A stretch of DNA of 9,705 nt from Lachnoclostridium sp. UBA7482 (GTDB lineage: Bacteria; Bacillota; Clostridia; Lachnospirales; Lachnospiraceae): positions 3,874-13,578 of the forward strand of contig DLOO01000062.1 in the NCBI GenBank assembly GCA_002479645.1, given 5' to 3'. Position 1 is the stretch's first letter. Every line of letters starts with the position of its first letter. Shown in pieces: positions 1 to 5,780 of this stretch. A program made the translations under genes and the position numbers. The notes under the pieces are model-generated. The model saw nothing but the letters and a program-made list of their open reading frames with translations, was not told the origin of the DNA and did not search any database.

Positions 1-850
1 CCAGACTGACCGCGGTGAGGAGCATCTGTACCGGCGGACGCCCCTGCAGTGTGCCAAGCAGGAAAATACCGGCGCAGATGGCAAGGCAGAGAATACCGAG
101 CACCTTACCGACCTGCGAAAGACGCTTCTGAAGCGGCGTCGGCGGAGTTTCTCCTGTCAGCAGATGCGAGGCGATTTTGCCGATTTCCGTCGAAAGACCG
201 GTAGCGACGACGACAGCCGTGCCGCGTCCGCTGGAAACGATGCAGGAGGAAAATACGCAATTGGTTCGGTCGGCAGGCAGCGCGTCCTCCCGAACATGTG
301 CGTCCGGATTTTTCTCGGCAGGCAGGGACTCACCGGTAAGCGAGGATTCGTTGACGGCGAGATTGACTGCGGTTAAGAGGCGGCAGTCGGCGGGGACAAA
401 TTGTCCGGTTTCGAGGAGAAGAATGTCGCCCGGGACAAGCGTTTCCACCGGAACAGTTGTCATCCGACCGTCACGAAGCACCCGTGTTTTGGGGGCGGAT
501 AGTTTCCTGAGAGCCGCAAGGGAATGCTCCGCCCTTGATTCCTGAAAGACGCCGAGCATGGCATTTAATACAATGATAGCCAGAATAATTGCAGGCTCCA
601 GAAAATCCGGTTTTCCCTCATAACAGGAAATGCCGAAGCTTAAGCCTGCGGCTGCAAACAGGACAAAGATCATGAAGTCTGCAAATTGTGCCAGAAAGCG
701 GGAGAGGAGGGATTTGCCCGGAGGCTCCGGCAGCTGATTAGGGCCGTATTCTTCAAGACGACGTTTGGCTTCTTCCGTCGTCAGCCCTGCGGCAGGATTT
801 ACATTAAGTTGCTCCAAAACAGAGGAGAAAGGAAGAGAATGGCTGTGCAT
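1..850 (-). CDS. Calcium-type P-type ATPase, N-terminal part (cut by window edge)
   Basis: This is the first 283 residues of a membrane P-type ATPase that probably exports Ca2+ using ATP. Translation from ATG at 850 is uninterrupted to base 1. Residues 1-50 match the cation-ATPase N-terminal domain (RLEEYGPNQLPEPP). Two membrane segments follow at about 55-75 and 85-103. The actuator domain carries the GD..P.D motif (VPGDILLLETG, FVPADCRLL) and the dephosphorylation loop TGES at 172-175. A third hydrophobic segment at about 249-268 starts the next helix pair. The DKTG phosphorylation site and the ion-binding residues of helix 4 lie outside the window, so Ca2+ specificity is inferred from overall similarity to SERCA/PMCA-type bacterial pumps (PacL/LMCA1 style); a Na+ or other cation pump of type II is possible. 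The start is supported by GGGAGG (complement of 856-861) just upstream. The gene diverges from pta. Confidence 0.9.
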   Translation of the reverse strand, partial: MHSHSLPFSSVLEQLNVNPAAGLTTEEAKRRLEEYGPNQLPEPPGKSLLSRFLAQFADFMIFVLFAAAGLSFGISCYEGKPDFLEPAIILAIIVLNAMLGVFQESRAEHSLAALRKLSAPKTRVLRDGRMTTVPVETLVPGDILLLETGQFVPADCRLLTAVNLAVNESSLTGESLPAEKNPDAHVREDALPADRTNCVFSSCIVSSGRGTAVVVATGLSTEIGKIASHLLTGETPPTPLQKRLSQVGKVLGILCLAICAGIFLLGTLQGRPPVQMLLTAVSL

Positions 851-971
851 GGAAACCTCCCGGCAAATAATCGAAAACCGCAGGTGCGAAGCCCGCAGAT
901 TCTCTCATACATTTTTATGACGTTTCCCGGAAAAAATTACCGGAATTCTTAAGAAAAAAACTGCTTTGCCC

Positions 972-1000
972 TTGTTTCCTAAAGGCAAAAGGGGTATAAT
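972..1000 (+). promoter_or_regulatory. Probable sigma-A promoter of pta-ackA
   Basis: A perfect TATAAT at 995-1000 is preceded, 17 bases upstream, by TTGTTT at 972-977, a weak -35. Transcription would start near 1007, giving a leader of about 60 bases before pta. The -35 element sits inside a dyad, TTTGCC at 965-970 and GGCAAA at 984-989, that could be an operator; no binding protein can be named. Confidence 0.65.
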
Positions 1001-1067
1001 AAAATCTGTATGAGCCGACGGGATTTCCGCACGGCAGAAAGTATTTTCCAAGGAGGAGCAATGGATC

Positions 1068-2063
1068 ATGGGATTTATTGACAGCATTAAAGAAAGAGCA
1101 AAACAGGATAAAAAGAAGATTGTACTTCCTGAGTCCATGGATCGCAGAACATGGGAGGCAGTTGAGAAGATTTTGAAGGAAGGCGTCGCAGATGTTGTTG
1201 TTCTGGGTACCCCGGAAGAAGTTGCAGCAAACAGCCGGGGCTTGGATGTTGCAGGCGCAACCGTAATCGACCCCAATACCGCACCGGAACTTCCTGCTTA
1301 CATAGAGAAGCTTGTAGAACTTCGTAAGGCAAAGGGTATGACCGAGGAAGAGGCAAAGAAGCTTCTTACCACCGATTATATGTATTATGCTTGTATGATG
1401 GTAAAAATGGGCGCGGCAGACGGCGTTGTTTCCGGCGCATGTCATTCCACTGCGAACACCCTTCGTCCTTCTCTTCAGATCATCAAGACGAAGCCCGGTA
1501 CCAAGCTGGTATCCGCTTTCTTCATGATGGTTGTTCCGAACTGCGAGTACGGTGCGGACGGCACCTTCCTTTTTGCAGATTCCGGTCTTGAGCAGAATCC
1601 GGACCCGGAGAAGCTTGCTGCAATCGCAATCTCTTCCGCAGAGTCCTTTGAGCTTCTTGTTCAGAAGCAGGCAAAGGTTGCTATGCTTTCCCATTCTACC
1701 AAGGGCAGCGCAAAACATGCTGACGTAGATAAGGTGGTAGAGGCTACCCGTATTGCTAAGGAGCTTCGTCCTGACATCCTATTGGACGGCGAACTTCAGG
1801 CAGATGCGGCAATGGTACCTTCCGTTGGCGCGTCCAAGGCTCCCGGCAGCGATGTTGCAGGTCAGGCAAATGTTCTTGTGTTCCCGGATCTTGACGCCGG
1901 TAATATCGGTTACAAGCTTGTTCAGCGTCTTGCTAAGGCGGAAGCTTACGGTCCTGTTACCCAGGGTATCGCCGCACCGGTAAATGATTTGTCCCGCGGA
2001 TGCTGTGCTGACGATATCGTAGGTGTGGTTGCCATTACCGCAGTTCAGGCACAGGCTAGATAA
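1068..2063 (+). CDS. pta: Phosphate acetyltransferase (phosphotransacetylase)
   Basis: The cytoplasmic enzyme converts acetyl-CoA and phosphate to acetyl phosphate and CoA, the first step of fermentative acetate formation. At 331 residues it is the short single-domain form, without the N-terminal regulatory domains of E. coli Pta. Family signatures are DGVVSGACHSTANTLRPS at about 118-135, LSHSTKGSA at 207-215, DGELQADAA at 240-248, and VFPDLDAGNIGYK at 271-283. S309, R310 (DLSRGC) and D316 line up with the catalytic and CoA-binding residues known from the Methanosarcina thermophila enzyme, and R133 also matches. The start at 1068 is 11 bases after AGGAGG (1051-1056). The nearer ATG at 1061 opens only a six-codon frame ending in TGA, so it is not the gene start. 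ackA follows 73 bases downstream and is presumably co-transcribed. Confidence 0.97.
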   Translation: MGFIDSIKERAKQDKKKIVLPESMDRRTWEAVEKILKEGVADVVVLGTPEEVAANSRGLDVAGATVIDPNTAPELPAYIEKLVELRKAKGMTEEEAKKLLTTDYMYYACMMVKMGAADGVVSGACHSTANTLRPSLQIIKTKPGTKLVSAFFMMVVPNCEYGADGTFLFADSGLEQNPDPEKLAAIAISSAESFELLVQKQAKVAMLSHSTKGSAKHADVDKVVEATRIAKELRPDILLDGELQADAAMVPSVGASKAPGSDVAGQANVLVFPDLDAGNIGYKLVQRLAKAEAYGPVTQGIAAPVNDLSRGCCADDIVGVVAITAVQAQAR

Positions 2064-2069
2064 AGGGAT

Positions 2070-2119
2070 TCCGGTGAATACCGGATTTGATTAAGCGCAC
2101 CGGCAGACGCACTGTGCGC
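2070..2119 (+). other. Two intercistronic hairpins between pta and ackA
   Basis: The first hairpin has perfect six-base arms TCCGGT (2070-2075) and ACCGGA (2080-2085) around a GAAT loop. The second pairs GCGCAC (2095-2100) with GTGCGC (2114-2119) around a 13-base loop. Neither has a following T-run, so they are not intrinsic terminators. They may stabilise or mark a processing point in the pta-ackA transcript. Confidence 0.5.
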
Positions 2120-2136
2120 AGAAATGGAGAAATGAT

Positions 2137-3324
2137 ATGAAAGTTTTAGTTATCAACTGTGGCAGCAGTTCTCTTAAGTATCAGCTGATTGACTCCGAGA
2201 CCGAGAAGGCGCTTGCCGTAGGTCTTTGTGAGCGTATTGGTATTGACGGCTGTCTGAAGCACACTCCCGACGGCGGAGAGAAGCACGTATTTAATATCGA
2301 CCTTCCGAATCATGAGGTTGCTATCCAGAGCGTATTGGCGGCACTTACCAATGCCGAGTACGGTGTAATCAGGGATTTGTCTGAAATTGATGCCGTAGGC
2401 CACCGTGTCGTTCACGGCGGTGAGCAGTTCGCTTCTTCTGTTGTAATTACTCCTGAGGTAATCAGGGCTATTGCAGACTGCAACGATTTGGCGCCTCTGC
2501 ACAATCCGGCAAACCTTATCGGTATCGACGCATGCATGAATCTGATGCCGGGTGTTCCGCAGGTTGCCGTATTTGATACCGCATTCCATCAGACGATGCC
2601 GAAGGAAGCTTACCTCTATGGTCTTCCTTATGAATACTATGACAAGTATAAGGTTCGTCGTTACGGTTTCCACGGAACCAGCCACAGCTACGTTTCCAAG
2701 CGTGCGATGGAAGTGGGCGGTCTGGAGCCTGAGAACAGCAAGATTGTTGTTTGCCACCTCGGTAACGGGGCGTCCGTATCCGCAGTTCTGAATGGCAAAT
2801 CCGTAGATACCTCCATGGGGCTTACTCCTTTGGAGGGATTGATTATGGGTACCCGAAGCGGTGACATTGACCCTGCGATTATGGAATTTATCGCTAAAAA
2901 GGAAGGCCTTGATATCAATGGTGTTATGACGGTTCTGAACAAGAAGTCCGGTGTATTCGGTATGTCCGGCGTTTCTTCTGACTTCCGTGATCTTGATAAG
3001 GCAGCCGGTGAAGGCAATGTACATGCACAGGATGCAATCAACACCTTCGCATACGGCGTTGCAAAATATGTCGGCGCTTATGCAGCTGCAATGAACGGTA
3101 TTGACGGCATCGCATTTACTGCAGGCGTTGGGGAGAACGACGGTAAGGTTCGTAAGCTGATCTGCAAGTATTTCGGTTATCTTGGGGTAGCAATCGATGA
3201 CGCTAAGAACAGCATTCGCGGCGAGGAGGTTATTATCAGCACTCCGGACAGCAGGGTAAAGGTTATGGTTATACCTACCAACGAAGAGCTTGCCATCGCA
3301 AGAGAAACCGTAGCACTGATTTGA
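2137..3324 (+). CDS. ackA: Acetate kinase
   Basis: The cytoplasmic enzyme transfers phosphate from acetyl phosphate to ADP, yielding acetate and ATP; it is the energy-conserving partner of Pta. The 395 residues match the usual length of the ASKHA-fold family. Visible landmarks are the N-terminal NCGSSSLKYQLID with N7; HRVVHGG with R90; VFDTAFHQTMP with D147; RRYGFHGTSH with H179; the phosphate-binding CHLGNGAS at 206-213; MGTRSGDIDP with R240; FTAGVGEND at 327-335; and NEELAIARET with E383. These correspond, shifted by one, to the known catalytic residues R91, D148, H180, R241 and E384 of the Methanosarcina enzyme. The start at 2137 follows TGGAGA (2125-2130). An ATG at 2132 reads only two codons before TGA. 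No separate promoter is evident, so expression from the pta promoter is likely. Confidence 0.97.
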   Translation: MKVLVINCGSSSLKYQLIDSETEKALAVGLCERIGIDGCLKHTPDGGEKHVFNIDLPNHEVAIQSVLAALTNAEYGVIRDLSEIDAVGHRVVHGGEQFASSVVITPEVIRAIADCNDLAPLHNPANLIGIDACMNLMPGVPQVAVFDTAFHQTMPKEAYLYGLPYEYYDKYKVRRYGFHGTSHSYVSKRAMEVGGLEPENSKIVVCHLGNGASVSAVLNGKSVDTSMGLTPLEGLIMGTRSGDIDPAIMEFIAKKEGLDINGVMTVLNKKSGVFGMSGVSSDFRDLDKAAGEGNVHAQDAINTFAYGVAKYVGAYAAAMNGIDGIAFTAGVGENDGKVRKLICKYFGYLGVAIDDAKNSIRGEEVIISTPDSRVKVMVIPTNEELAIARETVALI

Positions 3325-3332
3325 GCAAGCAG

Positions 3333-3359
3333 CGAAGCGGATTGCGAATATCCGCTTTG
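3333..3359 (+). terminator. Terminator-like hairpin after ackA
   Basis: Arms 3333-3341 and 3351-3359 pair over nine positions (core AAGCGGA with TCCGCTT, plus one G-T pair) around a nine-base loop, starting nine bases after the ackA stop. The following sequence is only modestly T-rich (ATTTG), so termination is probably partial. Confidence 0.5.
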
Positions 3360-3393
3360 ATTTGAAAAAGTCCGAAAAAAGTAAAAATTTCCG

Positions 3394-3422
3394 TTGACAA
3401 ACAGTATGGAAATCAGTATAAT
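3394..3422 (+). promoter_or_regulatory. Consensus sigma-A promoter of rpmF
   Basis: TTGACA at 3394-3399 and TATAAT at 3417-3422 are both perfect matches and are separated by exactly 17 bases. Transcription would begin near 3429, leaving a leader of roughly 58 bases. The leader contains a small possible hairpin, TGAGC (3439-3443) with GCTCA (3454-3458), ahead of the ribosome binding site. Confidence 0.9.
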
Positions 3423-3486
3423 ACGGATATGCGCGTTTTGAGCAACCAGAAAAGCTCAGACGAATTCTATCAAGGAGGTGTGAATC

Positions 3487-3672
3487 ATGGGAGCTATTTG
3501 TCCTAAGAACAAACATTCCAAGGCCAGAAGAGATAGCCGGAGAGCAAACTGGAAGATGTCTGCCCCGAATCTTGTAAAGTGCAGCAAGTGTGGTGCATTG
3601 ATGATGCCTCACAGAGTATGCAAGGCTTGTCATTCTTATAACAAGAAGGAGATTCTGCCTGCTGCAGAGTAG
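3487..3672 (+). CDS. rpmF: 50S ribosomal protein L32
   Basis: This small basic protein of the large ribosomal subunit is 61 residues long, normal for bacterial L32. The N-terminal part has the family pattern CPKNKHSKARRDSRRANWKM. A zinc ribbon follows, with C32 and C35 (CSKC) and C45 and C48 (CKAC), so this is the zinc-binding C+ paralogue type. AAGGAGGTG at 3472-3480 is a near-perfect Shine-Dalgarno sequence and fixes the ATG at 3487. The gene has its own consensus promoter and a strong downstream terminator, so it behaves as a single-gene transcription unit. In many Firmicutes and Proteobacteria yceD (DUF177) directly precedes rpmF and plsX often follows; neither is here. Confidence 0.96.
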   Translation: MGAICPKNKHSKARRDSRRANWKMSAPNLVKCSKCGALMMPHRVCKACHSYNKKEILPAAE

Positions 3673-3757
3673 TTGCGAGTGTATCAGCGGTCGATTTGAC
3701 AACTGTGAAACAAGTAAAATGACGTCGGAATTGGGAGACGCTTCGTAAGGAAGAGTA

Positions 3758-3795
3758 AATACCCTCTGAGAAATTATTGCTTCTCAGAGGGTATT
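3758..3795 (+). terminator. Strong intrinsic terminator after rpmF
   Basis: A perfect 15-bp stem pairs 3758-3772 (core TACCCTCTGAGAA) with 3781-3795 (core TTCTCAGAGGGTA) around an eight-base loop. The tail TTGTTGTTTTAT is T-rich on the plus strand. It ends the rpmF transcript and separates it from the TetR cassette. The 85 bases between the rpmF stop and the stem contain no gene that I can see. Confidence 0.93.
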
Positions 3796-3871
3796 GTTGT
3801 TTTATAATGCACAGACCTTATCAGTTTATACGATTTCATATGAGAAAAGTCAAATCAACATAAAAAGTAAT

Positions 3872-3899
3872 TTGTGTTGTTCAGTTTTATCTATATTCT
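3872..3899 (+). promoter_or_regulatory. Possible promoter of the TetR cassette
   Basis: TTGTGT at 3872-3877 and TATTCT at 3894-3899, 16 bases apart, are the best -35/-10 pair found between the rpmF terminator and the first cassette gene. The match is weak. Two TTGCAAA copies at 3914-3920 and 3941-3947 lie just downstream and could be coincidental. Confidence 0.3.
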
Positions 3900-3958
3900 T
3901 AGCTACAATGAACTTGCAAATCAAAATAAGCTACAAAATTTTGCAAAGGAGATAAAAA

Positions 3959-4315
3959 ATGAACACAGACAAAATTTATGCAGAAGCTATCGCCAACGAG
4001 TATTCGGTAAAAAAGGCATCAAAGGTTGTCGCACTAAAAAAACTGGACAAAAAAGTGAAGCTGCTCCCTAATGTGATTACCTATGTTGTCGGGGTTGTTT
4101 CAACACTGGTTTTAGGCGTGGGAATGTGCTGCTCTATGGGTGTTTTGGGTAACGGAGGTACAGAGTTTTTTGTTGGCGGTATCGTATTGGGCGTACTCGG
4201 AATCATAGGCATGGGCATAAACTATCCGGTTTACAAGAAATTTATGACGAGCAGAAAAGAAAGGTATGCCAATGATATTATCCGGCTTGCTACGGAAATC
4301 AGCGAAGCAAAATAA
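3959..4315 (+). CDS. Small two-helix membrane protein of unknown function
   Basis: The 118-residue protein has a basic, cytosolic-looking N-terminal segment (residues 1-37, with VALKKLDKKVK). Two hydrophobic segments follow at about 38-62 and 70-92, rich in Gly and Val (GVVSTLVLGVGM; GGIVLGVLGIIGMG). A charged C-terminal tail of about 25 residues (YKKFMTSRKERYANDIIRLATEI) ends it. There is no signal peptidase site, so it is probably a helical hairpin in the cytoplasmic membrane. From memory, similar Firmicutes proteins are sometimes labelled dihydropteridine reductase; nothing here supports an enzyme, and I consider that label doubtful. AAAGGAG at 3945-3951 supports the ATG at 3959. The tetR gene starts 32 bases after its stop, suggesting one operon. 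Base use is AT-richer than in pta-ackA. Confidence 0.82.
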   Translation: MNTDKIYAEAIANEYSVKKASKVVALKKLDKKVKLLPNVITYVVGVVSTLVLGVGMCCSMGVLGNGGTEFFVGGIVLGVLGIIGMGINYPVYKKFMTSRKERYANDIIRLATEISEAK

Positions 4316-4330
4316 TTGATTTAGTCCGGT

Positions 4331-4343
4331 GGGGGGGAGGTGG
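4331..4343 (+). promoter_or_regulatory. G-run ribosome binding site of tetR
   Basis: The Shine-Dalgarno region reads seven G, then AGG and TGG, five bases before the ATG at 4348. The homopolymer directly adjoins the AGG core, so a change in G number would not shift AGG-to-ATG spacing but could change pairing register or structure. Confidence 0.6.
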
Positions 4344-4347
4344 TTTT

Positions 4348-4929
4348 ATGAATAAAGCTGAAAGTAAATATTATAATACTGCCTGCCTCATGGACGAAGC
4401 TTTGATTCTATTGCTTGAGGAAAAAGAATTTGATTATATTACTATTAAAGAGGTTTGCTTAAAAGCGGGTGTAAATCGTTCTACATTTTATCTGCATTAT
4501 GAGAGTATGAATGATTTATTGGACGAAAGCCTTGCTTATGTTTTTTCACAATTTACAAGCAGATATGATAAAATGTCTTTTAACAAAAAAGAGTTGTCAA
4601 CCTGTCCGCTTGAGGAATTGTTTTTAATTACCCCACAATATGTTATCCCATATTTACAATTTATAAAGGATAACGCAAAAGCGTTTATGACTTCTCTATC
4701 CAAGCCCAATGTCTTTGGTGTGAAAAAATCATTTGATGTTATTTATCAAGAGATTTTTTCAACTATTTTAGAGAGGTTTCGTGTGCCCGAAAAAGAAAGG
4801 AAGTATTTGCTGATTTTCTATATCAGTGGTATGCACGCTATTATTATCGAGTGGTTGAAAGGTGGCTGTAAAGAAGAGATGGAGTATATTGCAGACCTGC
4901 TTGTCAGGTATACAATGAAGATTAAATAG
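4348..4929 (+). CDS. TetR/AcrR-family transcriptional regulator
   Basis: The 193 residues have the usual TetR size. The N-terminal DNA-binding domain spans about 8-55, with the helix-turn-helix ITIKEVCLKAGVNRSTFYLH at 31-50, where the recognition helix is closed by the typical FYLHY. The C-terminal half is helical (residues 95-190) and resembles the TetR_C domain common in Firmicutes (FIKDNAKAFMTSL; YISGMHAIIIEWLKGG), which binds a ligand or mediates dimerisation; the ligand cannot be read from the sequence. It probably represses its own cassette. The membrane-protein gene downstream begins one base after its TAG stop. The ribosome binding site is odd: a run of seven G followed by AGGTGG at 4331-4343. 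Hand counts show 41 G/C in 120 bases at 4381-4500, against 67 in 120 at 1801-1920 in pta, suggesting different ancestry. Confidence 0.9.
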   Translation: MNKAESKYYNTACLMDEALILLLEEKEFDYITIKEVCLKAGVNRSTFYLHYESMNDLLDESLAYVFSQFTSRYDKMSFNKKELSTCPLEELFLITPQYVIPYLQFIKDNAKAFMTSLSKPNVFGVKKSFDVIYQEIFSTILERFRVPEKERKYLLIFYISGMHAIIIEWLKGGCKEEMEYIADLLVRYTMKIK

Positions 4930-4930
4930 T

Positions 4931-5623
4931 ATGGAGCTAAAAAAGAAAGTAACAGAAAAACTAAGGGATATTACTTTGCTGAACGATTACGAATATCGCA
5001 CAATGTTTTTTTTCTTTAATTCCGTTATTGTCAACTTTGTCATTGCAGCATTTAATATCGCGACAGGTATAAAATATTTATCCGTTTGGTATGGGTCATT
5101 AGCGCTATATTATGTTGCCCTTGCATTGCAACGGGGAGTATTGTTTGTCATTGTACATAATATGAAAAAGAAATATGGGGCAGACAGCCAGAAATACCAA
5201 AGGGCAACAATTATCATATATATTGTAAATGGTATCGTTTTGCTGCTGCTTGAAGCTGCTTTAACTGCTGCGATTGTGCAAATGGTAACATCAGAAAAAC
5301 CCGTCAAAACCGGTAAGGTAATTGCCATTGCAAATGCTGCTTATGCTTTTTACAAAATCATATCAGCGGCAATAAAAATGGCTAAGACAAACAATCTTTT
5401 ATTACAGATAATTTGCAATATTGGTTGGGCGGATGCTGCCGTTTCAATGCTTGCGCTTACGGTTACGCTTACGGATACATTTGGTGACTGGGAACATATG
5501 CACGTTATGCGTATGTCAGTTGCTATTGGCGTCAGTATTATTATAATTGAATTCGGTATCGGAATGATAATCAGTGGACTGGTGAAATTAAAGAAATTAT
5601 CGTTATACAAGACAGGCAGATAA
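4931..5623 (+). CDS. Six-helix integral membrane protein of unknown function
   Basis: The 230-residue hydrophobic protein has about six predicted membrane segments: 26-47, 52-76, 92-115, 127-147, 155-180 and 193-219. The N-terminus (ELKKKVTEKLRDITLLNDYEYR) and C-terminus (LKKLSLYKTGR) are basic and probably cytosolic. A basic loop (HNMKKKYGADSQKYQR) lies between helices 2 and 3. I see no Walker motifs, transporter signature, protease motif or metal-binding cluster. The family is not one I recognise; an efflux or stress-related membrane factor is only a guess based on the TetR partner. The ATG at 4931 starts one base after the tetR stop, and the putative ribosome binding site lies inside the tetR end, so translational coupling is likely. 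Only a weak hairpin (TACTG 5627-5631 with CAGTA 5640-5644) follows. Confidence 0.85.
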   Translation: MELKKKVTEKLRDITLLNDYEYRTMFFFFNSVIVNFVIAAFNIATGIKYLSVWYGSLALYYVALALQRGVLFVIVHNMKKKYGADSQKYQRATIIIYIVNGIVLLLLEAALTAAIVQMVTSEKPVKTGKVIAIANAAYAFYKIISAAIKMAKTNNLLLQIICNIGWADAAVSMLALTVTLTDTFGDWEHMHVMRMSVAIGVSIIIIEFGIGMIISGLVKLKKLSLYKTGR

Positions 5624-5698
5624 GACTACTGCCGCTTTTCAGTATAAAAGATATATAATAAAGCCAACGACAAACTGGAAGTTAATGCACACCACATC

Positions 5699-5720
5699 TT
5701 ATTGAACTAACGTTCAATAA
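5699..5720. repeat. Perfect 22-bp dyad, operator-like
   Basis: Nine-base arms TTATTGAAC (5699-5707) and GTTCAATAA (5712-5720) flank TAAC without any mismatch. There is no T-run on either side in either direction, so a terminator is unlikely. The TTGAAC-N4-GTTCAA core resembles operators bound by TetR-family dimers. It lies 76 bases after the last cassette gene and 61 bases past the end of the convergent exonuclease gene, where no promoter is obvious. Confidence 0.7.
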
Positions 5721-5780
5721 GCATCCCTCGCTCAAAAGAGCTCGGTCAATCCCGATTTATCGTCCTTCCCCCGTCACTCT

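Noticed and set aside
177..545. 122-codon plus-strand frame in the ATPase region
   Set aside because: It is the shadow of the ATPase on the other strand, whose reading frame has TGES and other family motifs.
946..955. Palindrome TTCTTAAGAA between the ATPase gene and pta
   Set aside because: A ten-base AT-rich palindrome in an AT-rich spacer is expected by chance, and no repeat of it was seen nearby.
915..1718. 267-codon minus-strand frame across pta
   Set aside because: It overlaps pta fully in antisense and its cysteine-rich translation resembles no protein family.
2146..3702. 518-codon open frame on the minus strand across ackA and rpmF
   Set aside because: It lies antisense to two unmistakable genes, has no family resemblance, and reflects the codon bias of ackA.
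3696..3720. TTGACA-like promoter after rpmF
   Set aside because: The nearest -10-like sequence TAAAAT is only 13 bases away, and the strong terminator follows at once.
5730..5741. GCTC-AAAA-GAGC hairpin as a terminator for the minus-strand nuclease
   Set aside because: The stem is only four pairs and no T-run follows it on the minus strand.
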